Positions 29,026 through 38,513 of a DNA stretch of 64,000 bases are shown here, piece after piece. The position numbers and the translations under genes were made by a program. The DNA lies in contig CAIYYN010000061.1 in assembly GCA_903930435.1 (NCBI GenBank), forward strand, positions 110,637 to 174,636, read 5' to 3'. The stretch's first letter is position 1; every line of letters begins with the position of its first letter. The stretch is from an uncultured Hyphomicrobiales bacterium (lineage in GTDB: Bacteria; Pseudomonadota; Alphaproteobacteria; Rhizobiales; Ancalomicrobiaceae). The notes beneath the pieces were generated by a model. The model had not been told where the DNA came from, ran no database searches, and saw only the letters and a list, made by a program, of their open reading frames with translations.

Positions 29026-29484
29026 ATGGATTTGGAAATTGGCACAATGGCACCGGGTTTTGATCTGCCGACTGATGGCGGCGGGCGGTTTCGTCTATCG
29101 GAACAGCGCGGCAAGAAGGTCGTGATTTACTTCTACCCGAAGGACGATACGTCAGGCTGCACCAAGGAAGCCCAGGAATTCACCGCGCTTGCCGCTGAGT
29201 TCGCCAAGTCTGGCGTCACAGTCGTTGGGATTTCGCCGGATAACGTCAAATCGCATGACAAGTTCCGTGCGAAATATGACCTGGCCATCACGCTCGCCTC
29301 GGACGAGGATACGGCCGTTGCCGGTGCCTATGGGGTCTGGGTCGAAAAATCCATGTATGGCCGCAAGTACATGGGCATCGAGCGCTCCACATTCCTTGTG
29401 GACGCGGATGGCAAGATCGCGCAGATCTGGTCCAAGGTGAAGGTGCCCGGTCACGCCGCAGCAGTGCTTGCCGCTGCCGGGTAG
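29026..29484 (+). CDS. bcp: Bcp/PrxQ-type peroxiredoxin
   Basis: A 152-residue thiol peroxidase that reduces hydroperoxides. The peroxidatic Cys45 sits in PKDDTSGCTKEAQEF. The resolving cysteine found five residues later in many Bcp proteins is Gln50 here, and there is no other cysteine, so the enzyme should work as a 1-Cys form needing an external thiol. The remaining thioredoxin-fold landmarks (VVGISPDN, ERSTFLVDADGKI) are normal. ATG 29026 has a strong GAGGGGA just upstream. Divergent from the AsmA-like gene and convergent with tyrS. Confidence 0.92.
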   Translation: MDLEIGTMAPGFDLPTDGGGRFRLSEQRGKKVVIYFYPKDDTSGCTKEAQEFTALAAEFAKSGVTVVGISPDNVKSHDKFRAKYDLAITLASDEDTAVAGAYGVWVEKSMYGRKYMGIERSTFLVDADGKIAQIWSKVKVPGHAAAVLAAAG

Positions 29485-29520
29485 AGGCCATTCGTGGTCG
29501 AGATTTGATAGTGAAGTGAC

Positions 29521-29683
29521 AATTACCCCCACCCTGTCCCTCCCCCTCAAGGGGGAGGAGACGTCAAGGGCAGAGACCGAGCGAAACTCGTCCGTGCTCC
29601 CGCGCGGGGAATGAGACCGCTGAACCGACAACAACCGGCTGGCGTCCCCTCTCCCCTTGCGGGAGAGGGACAGGGAGAGGGGT
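29521..29683. repeat. GC-rich palindromic intergenic element
   Basis: Two hairpins bracket the element: TCCCCC/GGGGGA near 29541-29556, and a perfect CCCTCTCCC-CTTGC-GGGAGAGGG at 29647-29669. The spacer is non-coding. A similar bipartite structure occurs at 34282-34402. It lies between the convergent bcp and tyrS genes and may also serve as a bidirectional terminator. Confidence 0.6.
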
Positions 29684-29699
29684 GCAGAGTTCAAACCGC

Positions 29700-30950
29700 T
29701 CAAACCGGCCGGATGAGCACGTGCTTCTTCTTGCCGAGCGACAGCTTGATCACGCCACCGCTGAGATCGTCCGTCGTGAGCTTCGCCTTCTCATCATTCA
29801 CAACTGCGTCATTGACCTTGACGCCACCGCCTGAGACCTGACGGCGGACGTCTGAGTTGGATGCTGCAAGGCCCGCTTTCACGAACGCCCCGAGCACACC
29901 AATTCCCGCCTCCAGTTCGGCTGCCGGGATCTCGATGGTCGGCAGATTATCGGACGTCACGCCTGCCTCGAAGGTCTGACGCGCCGTCTCGGCAGCGGCC
30001 TCGGCGGCTTCACGACCATGCACGATGGCGGTTGCTTCGGTCGCGAGGATCTTCTTGGCATCGTTGATCTCCGATCCACCAAGCGCGGCAAGTCGGCGGA
30101 TTTCATCAAGCGGCAGGCGCGTGAAGATCTTGAGGAACCGCTCGACGTCGGCATCTTCGGTGTTGCGCCAATATTGCCAGAAGTCATAGGGGCTGAAGAG
30201 ATCGCCGTTGAGCCAGACTGCGCCATTGGCGGTCTTGCCCATCTTGGCACCGGACGCGGTTGTCAGCAGCGGCGTCGTCACGCAATAGAGTTGCGGCGTG
30301 CCCATCTTGTGGCCGAGATCGACGCCGTTGATGATATTGCCCCACTGGTCGGAACCGCCCATCTGCAGCGTACAGCCGTAGCGCTTGTTCAGCTCGACGA
30401 AATCATACCCCTGCATGATCATGTAGTTGAATTCGAGGAACGACAGCGACTGCTCGCGATCAAGCCGCAGCTTCACGCTGTCAAACGTCAGCATGCGGTT
30501 GACCGAGAAGTGCCGACCGACATCACGCAGGAACTCGACATAATTCAGCTTCATCAGCCAGTCGGCATTGTTGGCCATGATGCCATCGTTCGGGCCATCG
30601 CCGAATGACAGGATGCGGCCAAAGATCCGCTTGATAGAGGCAATGTTGGTTTCAATCGCTTCCATCGACAGGAGCTTGCGCTGGTCGTCGCGGAACGAGG
30701 GGTCGCCGACCATCGACGTGCCGCCGCCCATGAGGGCAATCGGACGGCCACCCGTCTGCTGCAACCAGTAGAGCATCGTCACCGAGATCAGATTGCCGAT
30801 ATGCAGGCTTGTCGCCGTCGCGTCATAGCCGACATAGGCCGTGATTGGCCCCTTCGCCGCAGCCTCGTCGAGACCATGCGGATCGGAGATCTGATGGATG
30901 AAGCCGCGCTCGTCGAGCACGTTGAGAAAGTCGGACTTGTATTTGGCCAT
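29700..30950 (-). CDS. tyrS: Tyrosyl-tRNA synthetase
   Basis: A 416-residue class Ic synthetase that charges tRNA-Tyr. The HIGH-like motif is HIGN, in [16 protein letters not shown], and the KMSKS-like motif is KMGKT, in [13 protein letters not shown]; both fit bacterial TyrRS of the TyrRS-S group. Residues for tyrosine recognition lie in [24 protein letters not shown]. The C-terminal S4-type RNA-binding domain (about 350-416) carries [18 protein letters not shown]. It is not obviously in an operon; the alpha/beta hydrolase gene upstream is 83 bases away on the same strand. Confidence 0.97.
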   Translation of the reverse strand: MAKYKSDFLNVLDERGFIHQISDPHGLDEAAAKGPITAYVGYDATATSLHIGNLISVTMLYWLQQTGGRPIALMGGGTSMVGDPSFRDDQRKLLSMEAIETNIASIKRIFGRILSFGDGPNDGIMANNADWLMKLNYVEFLRDVGRHFSVNRMLTFDSVKLRLDREQSLSFLEFNYMIMQGYDFVELNKRYGCTLQMGGSDQWGNIINGVDLGHKMGTPQLYCVTTPLLTTASGAKMGKTANGAVWLNGDLFSPYDFWQYWRNTEDADVERFLKIFTRLPLDEIRRLAALGGSEINDAKKILATEATAIVHGREAAEAAAETARQTFEAGVTSDNLPTIEIPAAELEAGIGVLGAFVKAGLAASNSDVRRQVSGGGVKVNDAVVNDEKAKLTTDDLSGGVIKLSLGKKKHVLIRPV

Positions 30951-31033
30951 TTTTCTGATCTCAGGAGAGGGTTACGCCAGCATTTGCCGCGCGTAACCGC
31001 ACTGTAACTCTTGCCTTGCCGAATCGGTACGGT

Positions 31034-31687
31034 TCAGGCTGCGTCTGGACGGGCGAGGCGCTTGTCGACATAGATTTCGCATTCGCGGATCAGTTCATCG
31101 ACCTTGTTTTCGAAGAAGTGGTTGGCCCCTTCGACAATCTTCTGCTCGATGATGATGCCCTTCTGCGTCTTCAGCTTGTCGACCAGACCCTGAACGTCCT
31201 TGGCCGGGGCTACCTTGTCCACGTCGCCATGAATGATCAGGCCGGAGGACGGGCAGGGCGCGAGGAACGAGAAGTCGTTGAGATTGGCGGGCGGGGCAAT
31301 CGAAATGAAGCCTTCGATTTCCGGGCGGCGCATCAGGAGCTGCATGCCGACCCAGGCGCCGAAGGAGAACCCGGCGATCCAGCAGGACTTGGCATCCGGG
31401 TGGATGGTCTGCGCCCAGTCGAGCGCGGCGGCGGCATCGGACAATTCGCCTGCACCGTGATCGAATTCGCCCTGACTGCGGCCAACACCCCGGAAATTGA
31501 AGCGCAGAACGGCAAAGCCGCGCTTGGCGAAGAGATAGTAGAGCTGATAAACGATCTGATTATTCATCGTGCCGCCAAACGACGGATGCGGATGAAGGAC
31601 AAGAGCGATTGGTGCGTTGCGGATTTTCGCTGGTTGAAAGCGTCCTTCGATACGTCCTGCGGGGCCGTTGAAAATGACTTCAGGCAT
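31034..31687 (-). CDS. Cytosolic alpha/beta hydrolase
   Basis: A 217-residue protein without signal peptide. Fold landmarks: LVLHPHPSFGGTMNNQ near residue 30, LRFNFRGVGRSQG, the nucleophile elbow GFSFGAW (Ser near residue 108), a likely Asp in IHGDVDKVAP and a His in EGANHFF. This compact type is widespread in alphaproteobacteria, often next to a cysteine desulfurase gene, and is annotated as a dienelactone-hydrolase-like or phospholipase-like protein. The substrate is unknown. It is divergent from the NifS-like desulfurase gene, across 234 gene-free bases. Confidence 0.88.
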   Translation of the reverse strand: MPEVIFNGPAGRIEGRFQPAKIRNAPIALVLHPHPSFGGTMNNQIVYQLYYLFAKRGFAVLRFNFRGVGRSQGEFDHGAGELSDAAAALDWAQTIHPDAKSCWIAGFSFGAWVGMQLLMRRPEIEGFISIAPPANLNDFSFLAPCPSSGLIIHGDVDKVAPAKDVQGLVDKLKTQKGIIIEQKIVEGANHFFENKVDELIRECEIYVDKRLARPDAA

Positions 31688-31921
31688 AGGTCAGTTCGTC
31701 CTTGTCTCAATCTGGGGGCATGCTCAGTTGACACAGATCGTATCTGTGACCCTGCACCGATGCGGGCCTGAAATGACGTGCATTTCAGGTGTCGATGCGG
31801 CTAAACATGCGCGGTAGGTGTTCTGTTACCATGATCGGGGGGTGTCATTTCAAGCTTTTCCGTCATGAACCCTGAAAAGACTTGCAGCGAGACCCCATAA
31901 CACTGCTTTCCGAGTGCCCCA

Positions 31922-33088
31922 TTGACCCAATCGCGCATCTATCTCGACTATAATGCGACCGCCCCACTGATACCGGAAGCGCAAGATGCACTGCTCGACG
32001 CTCTGTCGTTGCCGGGCAATGCCTCCTCGGTCCATAGCGAAGGCCGGGCCGCGCGCAAGCTGGTGGAAGGTGCTCGGGCCGATGTCGCAGCGCTCGTCGG
32101 TGCGCGGGCGAAATCCGTGGTTTTCACCAGCGGAGCCACCGAGGCAAATGCCACCGCGCTCACCCCGAACTGGTTTTTGAACGGGAAACCGCTCACCCCG
32201 ACCCATCTCATCGTGTCAGCCGTCGAGCATCCCTCGGCGCTGAAAAGTCCCCGGTTTGCTGGCGAGATGACCCGTCAGATCCCGGTTGACGGGCAGGGCG
32301 TGATCGATCTTGCGGCGCTGGCGCAACTGGTTGCCGAGGTCGGAGACGCCGGTGGCCTGCCGCTCGTCGCCGTGCAACTGGCCAACAACGAGACGGGCGT
32401 CATCCAGCCCGTCGTCGAGGCGGCTGACATCGTGCATGCACGCGGCGGATTGATGCATTGTGATGCTGTGCAGGCGGCGGGGCGTATCCCGATCGATATC
32501 GCGGCGTTGCAGGTCGATACGCTCGCGCTGTCCGCCCACAAGCTGGGTGGAGCGCAGGGCGTTGGCGCGCTGGTGCTGGCCGAGGGCAGGGCGCATCCGG
32601 CCCCGCTCATCACCGGCGGCGGACAGGAAGGCTGGCGACGTGCCGGGACCGAGCCGGTCGCGGCCATCTCCGCATTTGGGGCAGCGGCACGCGTTGCGCT
32701 TGCCGGGCTTGACCGGATGCCGGAAATCGCAACACGACGCGACCGGCTGCAAGCGGAGCTGACCCGGCTCAGCAATCAGGCCGTCGTGTTTTCAAGCGAG
32801 GCCCGCCGGTTGCCGAACACCCTGGCGCTGGGCCTGCCCGGCGTTTCCGCCGAAACCGCCGTGATCGCGTTCGATCTGGCGGGCGTCGCGATTTCATCGG
32901 GGTCAGCCTGTTCGTCCGGCAAGGTTGCTGCATCACATGTGCTGAAAGCCATGGGCGTCGCCCCTGATCTCGCGCGCTCGGGCCTACGTATCTCCCTCGG
33001 CGCCACAACGAGCGATGCCGAGTTGGAGCGCTTCGTCGAGGTTTGGGCCAAGGTCATGGGCAAGTTGGCTATGACGCGGGCGGGGTAG
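31922..33088 (+). CDS. Cysteine desulfurase, NifS/IscS-like
   Basis: A 388-residue pyridoxal-phosphate enzyme that takes sulfur from cysteine. Landmarks: YLDYNATAP at the start, FTSGATEANAT, the ANNETGVIQP segment, the cofactor lysine in LALSAHKLGGAQGVG, and the mobile-loop catalytic cysteine in SSGSACSSGKVAASH. The start is probably the TTG at 31922, because MTQSRIYLDYNA matches homologues; the ribosome site is poor. In relatives a gene of this type heads the suf cluster; here a reverse-strand gene separates it from sufB. With SufS downstream, the locus holds two desulfurases. Confidence 0.9.
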   Translation: MTQSRIYLDYNATAPLIPEAQDALLDALSLPGNASSVHSEGRAARKLVEGARADVAALVGARAKSVVFTSGATEANATALTPNWFLNGKPLTPTHLIVSAVEHPSALKSPRFAGEMTRQIPVDGQGVIDLAALAQLVAEVGDAGGLPLVAVQLANNETGVIQPVVEAADIVHARGGLMHCDAVQAAGRIPIDIAALQVDTLALSAHKLGGAQGVGALVLAEGRAHPAPLITGGGQEGWRRAGTEPVAAISAFGAAARVALAGLDRMPEIATRRDRLQAELTRLSNQAVVFSSEARRLPNTLALGLPGVSAETAVIAFDLAGVAISSGSACSSGKVAASHVLKAMGVAPDLARSGLRISLGATTSDAELERFVEVWAKVMGKLAMTRAG

Positions 33089-33118
33089 AGTGGGCGACCG
33101 GCGACAAGCACGGTAACG

Positions 33119-34147
33119 TCATTCGCCAGTAGAATTGCGGTACAAAAGCAGAATGTCGAGATCGGTCGTCGGCGTGAAGTTATCCGCCTCGGCAACGAAA
33201 CTGTTGCCCTGCTTTTTCAGCGTCAATCCGGGGATCGGGCACGTTGAAATGAGGGAGGCTTTTCCCTTGTCAATCTGCAATCTGAAATGCCCGATTGGAC
33301 CAGCCCAATTGGCACCCGTTTTCAAGATATACTGAAGTTCTCTCGCTGCGCCCTCTTCATGGCCGAGCTCTCGACTAATTTTTTTGACGGCCGATATTAG
33401 ATCCTCGTCGGGACACCAGGTGCTTTTTGCTCTATCCGATTGAATGAAATGATTTTTCATGTCATCGGTCCAATCAAAATATTCTCTGCCAACGCTTGGC
33501 TTGTAAAAGTGTTCGACAGTGGTTGTTGTGTGCGCTGGGAAATTTTGTTGCCAGTAATAGGAGGCGACGACATCCCAGTTTGGGTAGTCTCCCAGGAAGA
33601 GCTCTTCAGACCATAGTCTTTTGTCAGATTCATTATATAATTTATTAGAAATATCGAATAGATCATGGTCCTTATCCAGATCAGTAATAGGCATGCCCAA
33701 TCGATGTAATTTGTCTGTTACTTCTACGCCGTTCGTATCAAACGCATGCGCATCGAGCGTTGCTTGGATGTCTTTTCCGTTGACCCGGGCGTGAAAATCA
33801 AAAATGTCCCCTTCGCGCCCCGAAGGATGGAAATCGTGATTGCCAACATATAATCCGCGAATGTCTAGTTTTGGCATAGGAAAGGCGACTGTGACGTTCA
33901 CGTCATGATCAGTCAGGTTCCGAAACCGATATTTTACACGGATACCTTCCCGTGACAGAAAGAGATCTTCACTTTCCATCTGCAATTCATCGGTTTTTGT
34001 GAATTGCAATCCGCCAGCCGCGATAACGGCCGTCGTGTCATTCGCCAGAACCGGAGAGGCAAATGCGGCAGACATTAAAAGACCGAAGATCGAAACCTTT
34101 CGCAGTAAGGCGATGTTCGATTTGATATCGTAAGTGTCAACGATCAT
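33119..34147 (-). CDS. DUF4424-like exported protein
   Basis: About 342 residues. The N-terminal part has a hydrophobic core ending SAAFASPVLA followed by NDTTAV, a Sec signal with cleavage after LA. The mature part begins with beta-rich sequence (LQMESEDLFLSREGIRVKYRFRN), as in DUF4424 proteins, which are exported and of unknown function. Near the C-terminus are two cysteines (WCPDED and STCPIPG) that may pair. The frame opens further upstream, but ATG 34147 sits just before the signal. The gene has lower G+C than its neighbours and runs against the suf direction between the desulfurase and sufB, suggesting insertion. Confidence 0.75.
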   Translation of the reverse strand: MIVDTYDIKSNIALLRKVSIFGLLMSAAFASPVLANDTTAVIAAGGLQFTKTDELQMESEDLFLSREGIRVKYRFRNLTDHDVNVTVAFPMPKLDIRGLYVGNHDFHPSGREGDIFDFHARVNGKDIQATLDAHAFDTNGVEVTDKLHRLGMPITDLDKDHDLFDISNKLYNESDKRLWSEELFLGDYPNWDVVASYYWQQNFPAHTTTTVEHFYKPSVGREYFDWTDDMKNHFIQSDRAKSTWCPDEDLISAVKKISRELGHEEGAARELQYILKTGANWAGPIGHFRLQIDKGKASLISTCPIPGLTLKKQGNSFVAEADNFTPTTDLDILLLYRNSTGE

Positions 34148-34281
34148 GGTGCTATCAGCTTTTCGGGGGCGTTCATGCGCGGGGGTGTATGCCAGAATAA
34201 AGTGCGCACATTTTGATTTCAACCAGGAGAAATTGCTTTTCCTCAAGGTTGTACGGTCAGGGCCGCCCTTTCTGGTTCATC

Positions 34282-34402
34282 TGCCGCCACCTCGATCCTT
34301 CCCTTTCAAAGGGGGAGGAGAACGATATTGAAACGGCAGAAACCCTCGGGCGTCTTCTCCCCCGTTGCGTGGGGGGGGAGACAGAGAGGGGGGGGCTGAG
34401 CT
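34282..34402. repeat. GC-rich palindromic intergenic element, second copy type
   Basis: It starts with CCACCTCGATCC, then CCCTTTCAAAGGG and GGAGGAGA, and ends with CTCCCCCGTTGCGTGGGGGGGGAG. The two hairpins flanking about 50 bases of spacer echo the element at 29521-29683, although the spacer sequences differ. Confidence 0.5.
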
Positions 34403-34482
34403 GGATGGATGCGTTATGCGCGTTGACATCTTGACCCGGGCTCCAGCTTTATATTGACCTGAGACTGGCAATCTGTGCCTTG

Positions 34483-34503
34483 AGCTCCTATAATCAGGGA
34501 GCT
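34483..34503 (+). promoter_or_regulatory. Possible suf promoter with overlapping inverted repeat
   Basis: AGCTCC and GGAGCT flank a perfect TATAAT (34489-34494), which could be a -10 box about 50 bases before the sufB start. The inverted repeat could be an operator. No good -35 box is visible at the right distance, so this is tentative. Confidence 0.35.
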
Positions 34504-34545
34504 TGATCCGGCGGTCCTTGAAACCGCGACGTGGGGAAAGATGTA

Positions 34546-36030
34546 ATGGCTGCAGTACAAGAGACGGTCGACCAGGTTCGGGCGATCGATGTTGATCAAT
34601 ACAAATATGGCTTCACCTCCGACATCGCGAGCGATATGGCTCCGATCGGTTTGTCGGAAGATGTCATCCGCTTCATTTCGGCCAAGAAGAACGAACCGCA
34701 GTGGATGCTTGACTGGCGGCTGGATGCTTATGCGCGCTGGTTGACCATGGACGAGCCGGAGTGGGCCAAGGTTCACTACCCCAAGATCAACTTTCAGGAC
34801 ATCTATTACTACGCCGCGCCGAAGACGACCGCAGGCCCGAAGAGCCTCGATGAGGTCGATCCGGAGTTGTTGAAGGTCTACGAGAAGCTCGGCATTCCGC
34901 TGCGCGAGCAGGAAATTCTGGCTGGTGTCGAGGGTGCGAGCCTTGAGACGCCGCGCGTTGCCGTCGATGCCGTGTTCGACAGCGTCTCGGTCGTGACGAC
35001 GTTCCGCGCCGAGCTGGCCAAGCACGGCGTGATCTTCTGCTCGATCTCGGAAGCCCTGCAGGAGCATCCCGAGCTGGTGCGCAAGTACATCGGTTCCGTG
35101 GTTCCGGTCACCGACAATTATTACGCAACGCTGAATTCCGCCGTCTTCACCGATGGCTCGTTCGTCTACATCCCCGAGGGCGTCCGCTGCCCGATGGAAC
35201 TGTCGACCTACTTCCGCATCAACGAGAAGAAGACCGGCCAGTTCGAGCGCACGCTGATCATCGCGGAGAAGGGAGCCTATGTCTCCTATCTCGAAGGCTG
35301 CACGGCACCGATGCGCGACGAGAACCAGCTGCATGCGGCGGTGGTTGAACTGGTCGCCATGGATGACGCCGAAATCAAGTATTCGACGGTCCAGAACTGG
35401 TATCCCGGCGACAAGGACGGCAAGGGCGGCATCTATAATTTCGTCACCAAGCGGGGCGATTGCCGGGGCGCGCGGTCGAAGATCTCGTGGACGCAGGTCG
35501 AAACCGGCTCGGCGATCACGTGGAAGTATCCAAGCTGCATCCTGCGCGGCGATGAGAGCCAGGGCGAGTTCTACTCGATCGCGGTTTCGAACGGCTACCA
35601 GCAGGTCGATAGCGGCACAAAGATGATCCATCTGGGCAAGAACACGTCGAGCCGGATCATCTCGAAGGGTATTTCTGCGGGGCATTCGAACAACACCTAT
35701 CGCGGCCTCGTCTCGATCAACAAGCGGGCCACGAACGCGCGCAATTTTACCAATTGCGACTCGCTGCTCGTCGGCGAGACCTGCGGCGCGCATACTGTGC
35801 CCTATATCGAGACGCGCAATTCGAGCGCCATCGTCGAGCATGAAGCGACGACCTCCAAGATCTCCGAAGACCAGCTGTTCTATTGCGTCAGCCGTGGCCT
35901 CTCGTCTGAAGAGGCGGTCGCACTGATCGTCAACGGCTTCGTCCGCGACGTGATCCAGCAGCTGCCGATGGAATTCGCCGTCGAAGCGCAGAAGCTGATC
36001 GGTATTTCGCTGGAAGGAAGCGTCGGGTAA
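34546..36030 (+). CDS. sufB: Fe-S cluster assembly scaffold SufB
   Basis: A 494-residue subunit of the SufBC2D complex, on which nascent Fe-S clusters form in the cytosol. The length is normal. Characteristic segments are [19 protein letters not shown] near residue 40, a long right-handed beta-helix core, and a conserved C-terminal [19 protein letters not shown]. Cysteines likely used for sulfur or cluster handling are seen in [12 protein letters not shown] and [15 protein letters not shown] 34546 is preceded by GGGGAAAG; a GTG five codons earlier is less likely. It is the first gene of the sufBCDSTA run. Confidence 0.97.
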   Translation: MAAVQETVDQVRAIDVDQYKYGFTSDIASDMAPIGLSEDVIRFISAKKNEPQWMLDWRLDAYARWLTMDEPEWAKVHYPKINFQDIYYYAAPKTTAGPKSLDEVDPELLKVYEKLGIPLREQEILAGVEGASLETPRVAVDAVFDSVSVVTTFRAELAKHGVIFCSISEALQEHPELVRKYIGSVVPVTDNYYATLNSAVFTDGSFVYIPEGVRCPMELSTYFRINEKKTGQFERTLIIAEKGAYVSYLEGCTAPMRDENQLHAAVVELVAMDDAEIKYSTVQNWYPGDKDGKGGIYNFVTKRGDCRGARSKISWTQVETGSAITWKYPSCILRGDESQGEFYSIAVSNGYQQVDSGTKMIHLGKNTSSRIISKGISAGHSNNTYRGLVSINKRATNARNFTNCDSLLVGETCGAHTVPYIETRNSSAIVEHEATTSKISEDQLFYCVSRGLSSEEAVALIVNGFVRDVIQQLPMEFAVEAQKLIGISLEGSVG

Positions 36031-36161
36031 CCCGTTAGCTGAATGCAGAGCGTCAGGTGTTCGTCGCATGTGATAGATTGACGAACCATGTTTCTGCCTT
36101 GGTTGCGCGGGCTGTTTGATGGGAATTCTCTTTAAGTGGATCACAAACTGGAGGCTGGATT

Positions 36162-36377
36162 ATGGAGACTGACAATCTGGTCCTTGAGTTGCTGAGAGGA
36201 ATTCGCAAGGACATGTCGCGTCTTTTTGATGAAGTGAAAAGCCTTCGGGACGAGAAGATCGCGCTCCGCCTGCATTTGTCTGCTACTGACCTGACCCAGG
36301 CTCAGGACCACGCCGAAATCGCCCATCTGAAAGATCGTCTTGATCGTGTTGAAACGCGCCTCGGTCTCCTTGACTGA
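36162..36377 (+). CDS. Small coiled-coil protein between sufB and sufC
   Basis: 71 residues, METDNLVLELLRGIRKDM at the start, strongly charged and helical, with heptad-like leucines from residue 5 to the end; a short coiled coil is likely. GGAGG lies eight bases before the ATG, a good ribosome site. Short proteins with this METDNLVLELLR type of start are scattered in alphaproteobacteria, often beside mobile or toxin genes. There is no evidence that it takes part in Fe-S assembly; it may be a passenger transcribed with the operon. It sits 131 bases after sufB and 36 bases before sufC. Confidence 0.72.
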   Translation: METDNLVLELLRGIRKDMSRLFDEVKSLRDEKIALRLHLSATDLTQAQDHAEIAHLKDRLDRVETRLGLLD

Positions 36378-36413
36378 CCGACCGTTCAAATTCGTTGTAA
36401 AGGTGCTGCTGTA

Positions 36414-37169
36414 ATGCTCTCCATCTCCAATCTCCACGCCCAGATCGCCGATGACGGACGCGAAATTCTGAAAGGCCTGTCGCTCGATGTGAAGCCGGGC
36501 GAAGTGCACGCGATCATGGGGCCGAACGGCGCGGGCAAGTCGACGCTCGCCTATATCCTCGCCGGCAAGGAGGATTACGAGGTCACCGACGGTTCGGTCA
36601 CGCTTGATGGCGAGGATCTGCTGGACCTGTCGGCTGACCAGCGCGCGGCCAAGGGGCTGTTTCTGGCGTTCCAGTATCCGGTCGAGATTCCCGGCGTTGC
36701 CAATATGACGTTCCTGAAGACGGCTCTGAACGCCCAGCGCAAGGCGCGCGGCGAGCCGGAAATCCTGACGCCGGATTTCATGCGGCTGGTGCGCGAGAAG
36801 TCGGCACTCCTCAAGATCAATCCCGACATGCTGAAGCGCGCGGTCAATGTCGGCTTCTCCGGCGGTGAGAAAAAGCGCAACGACATCCTGCAGATGGCGG
36901 TGTTGCAGCCGAAGATCTGCATTCTCGACGAGACCGATAGCGGCCTCGATATTGACGCGCTGCGCATCGTCGCTGAGGGCGTGAACGCGCTTCGCTCGCC
37001 GGATCGCTCGTTCGTGATCATCACGCACTATCAGCGCCTGCTCGATTACATCAAGCCGGATGTCGTGCATGTGCTCTCCGATGGCCGCATCGCCAAGACC
37101 GGTGGACCGGAGCTGGCGCTGGAACTTGAAGCCAAGGGCTATGCCGATTATCAGACAGCGGCGGCGTGA
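36414..37169 (+). CDS. sufC: Fe-S assembly ATPase SufC
   Basis: A 251-residue ABC-type ATPase that drives conformational change in SufBC2D. Walker A is GPNGAGKST near residue 39; the signature is FSGGEKKRND; Walker B and the following residues are CILDETDSGLD, where Asp follows the catalytic Glu in the SufC-specific way; the H-loop is VIITHYQRLL. The length and all motifs are normal. Nine bases separate it from sufD. Confidence 0.98.
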   Translation: MLSISNLHAQIADDGREILKGLSLDVKPGEVHAIMGPNGAGKSTLAYILAGKEDYEVTDGSVTLDGEDLLDLSADQRAAKGLFLAFQYPVEIPGVANMTFLKTALNAQRKARGEPEILTPDFMRLVREKSALLKINPDMLKRAVNVGFSGGEKKRNDILQMAVLQPKICILDETDSGLDIDALRIVAEGVNALRSPDRSFVIITHYQRLLDYIKPDVVHVLSDGRIAKTGGPELALELEAKGYADYQTAAA

Positions 37170-37178
37170 GGCGGAGCA

Positions 37179-38513
37179 ATGACGAACGTCACACGCATCA
37201 AGACCGACGCTGAACAGACGCTGGAGCAGCAGATCCTGTCGCCGAGCCTTGCGGGCAATCCGTTGCGCGCTGCAGGCAGGGACGTGTTTGTTGGCAAGGG
37301 ACTGCCGCATCGTCGGGTCGAGGAATACAAGTACACGGATCTGAAGGCGCTCATGCGCAAGGCCAATCCGGTCGCGGGTGAAACCACGCCGCAGGCATTG
37401 GCATCTGTCGTTGAGACCTTGCGGGCAACTGCCCGTGCGGGCGAGATCCGGCTCGTGATCCTCGACGGGCTGTTTCGCGCCGACCTGAGTGATCTCGCTG
37501 TTCTGCCCGCTGCCGTGACGGTCACGTCGCTGCGTGATGTACTCGCCAAAGGCGCGGCTGACACGATGGCTGTGCTCGCCGGGCCAGCGATTGCGACCGA
37601 CGATCCTGTGATCTCCCTTAACGCGGCGCTGGTTTCGGATGGTGTCGTGATTGAAGTCGCAGCGGGTGCAATGATTGCAGATGCACTGCACCTCGTTCAT
37701 ATCGTGACCTCGGCCACGCCAGTGTCGCTGCACACACGCTCGGCCGTCATCCTCGGTGCAGGCGCGTCGCTTGGCCTGATCGAAAGCTATCAGTCGACTG
37801 TTCCCGGCCACCAGCGGACCGATGTGTTGAACGTCGTTGTCGGCGATGGCGCACGGTTCGAGCATGCGGTTGCAAAATCCGATGCGTCGGCAATTGATCT
37901 GGCCACAATCACGGCAGTGATCGGCGCAGATGCAAAGCTGCAATCATTCGCGCTGGTGACGGCGGGTGACGTGACCCGTCGCCAGCATTTCGTGCGGATG
38001 GAAGGGAACCACTCGGTCCTCAGCCTCAAGGGCGCCAATCTGCTCAATGGCCGGATGCACGCCGATACGACGCTGGTCGTCGAGCATGACAGCCTGCATT
38101 GCGAGAGCCGTGAACTCTATCGCTCCGTCATCGATGGCGAGGCGCACGGCGTGTTTCAGGGCAAGGTCATCGTCCGTCCCGGCGCGCAGAAGACCGATGG
38201 CAAGATGGCGTCCAACGCGCTCTTGCTGTCTGAATCTGCTGAGATGCACAACAAGCCTGAGCTTGAGATCTACGCCGATGACGTCGCCTGCGGGCATGGC
38301 GCGACCTGCGGCGAAATCGATGAAGGGCCGATCTTCTATCTGATGTCGCGCGGATTGCCGCGTCCACAGGCGGAAGCCCTGCTGATCCAGTCGTTTGTTG
38401 GTGAAGTTGTCGATAGCGTCGGCGATGTCGCGCTTGGCGATCATGCTGAAGCGTTGCGTGATGGCTTCACGTCAGCCATCGAAGCGTGGTTGGCCCAGCG
38501 AGGAGCGTCATGA
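37179..38513 (+). CDS. sufD: Fe-S assembly protein SufD
   Basis: A 444-residue SufB paralogue, partner in the SufBC2D scaffold and implicated in iron acquisition. The N-terminal helical region contains PHRRVEEYKYTDLK, the usual SufD segment; the beta-helix core follows, and the C-terminus holds ADDVACGHGATCGEID with a conserved His and Cys, then FYLMSRGLPRPQAEALLIQSF. The stop overlaps the sufS start in an ATGA arrangement, so the two are translationally coupled. Confidence 0.96.
   Translation: MTNVTRIKTDAEQTLEQQILSPSLAGNPLRAAGRDVFVGKGLPHRRVEEYKYTDLKALMRKANPVAGETTPQALASVVETLRATARAGEIRLVILDGLFRADLSDLAVLPAAVTVTSLRDVLAKGAADTMAVLAGPAIATDDPVISLNAALVSDGVVIEVAAGAMIADALHLVHIVTSATPVSLHTRSAVILGAGASLGLIESYQSTVPGHQRTDVLNVVVGDGARFEHAVAKSDASAIDLATITAVIGADAKLQSFALVTAGDVTRRQHFVRMEGNHSVLSLKGANLLNGRMHADTTLVVEHDSLHCESRELYRSVIDGEAHGVFQGKVIVRPGAQKTDGKMASNALLLSESAEMHNKPELEIYADDVACGHGATCGEIDEGPIFYLMSRGLPRPQAEALLIQSFVGEVVDSVGDVALGDHAEALRDGFTSAIEAWLAQRGAS

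Larger units (their letters stand above)
34148..34545. other. Intergenic region upstream of sufB
   Basis: About 400 bases with no gene. It holds a GC-rich palindromic element (34282-34402) and a possible sufB promoter. I see no clear Irr/ICE-box or RirA iron box. Confidence 0.5.

Noticed and set aside
28691..29053. N-terminal extension of the AsmA-like protein to 29053
   Set aside because: It would overlap the start of the divergent peroxiredoxin gene and adds residues not typical before the membrane anchor.
34414..37943. Two frames of 576 and 600 residues antisense to sufB and sufC-sufD
   Set aside because: They mirror secure suf genes and show no domain, start site or composition of a real protein.
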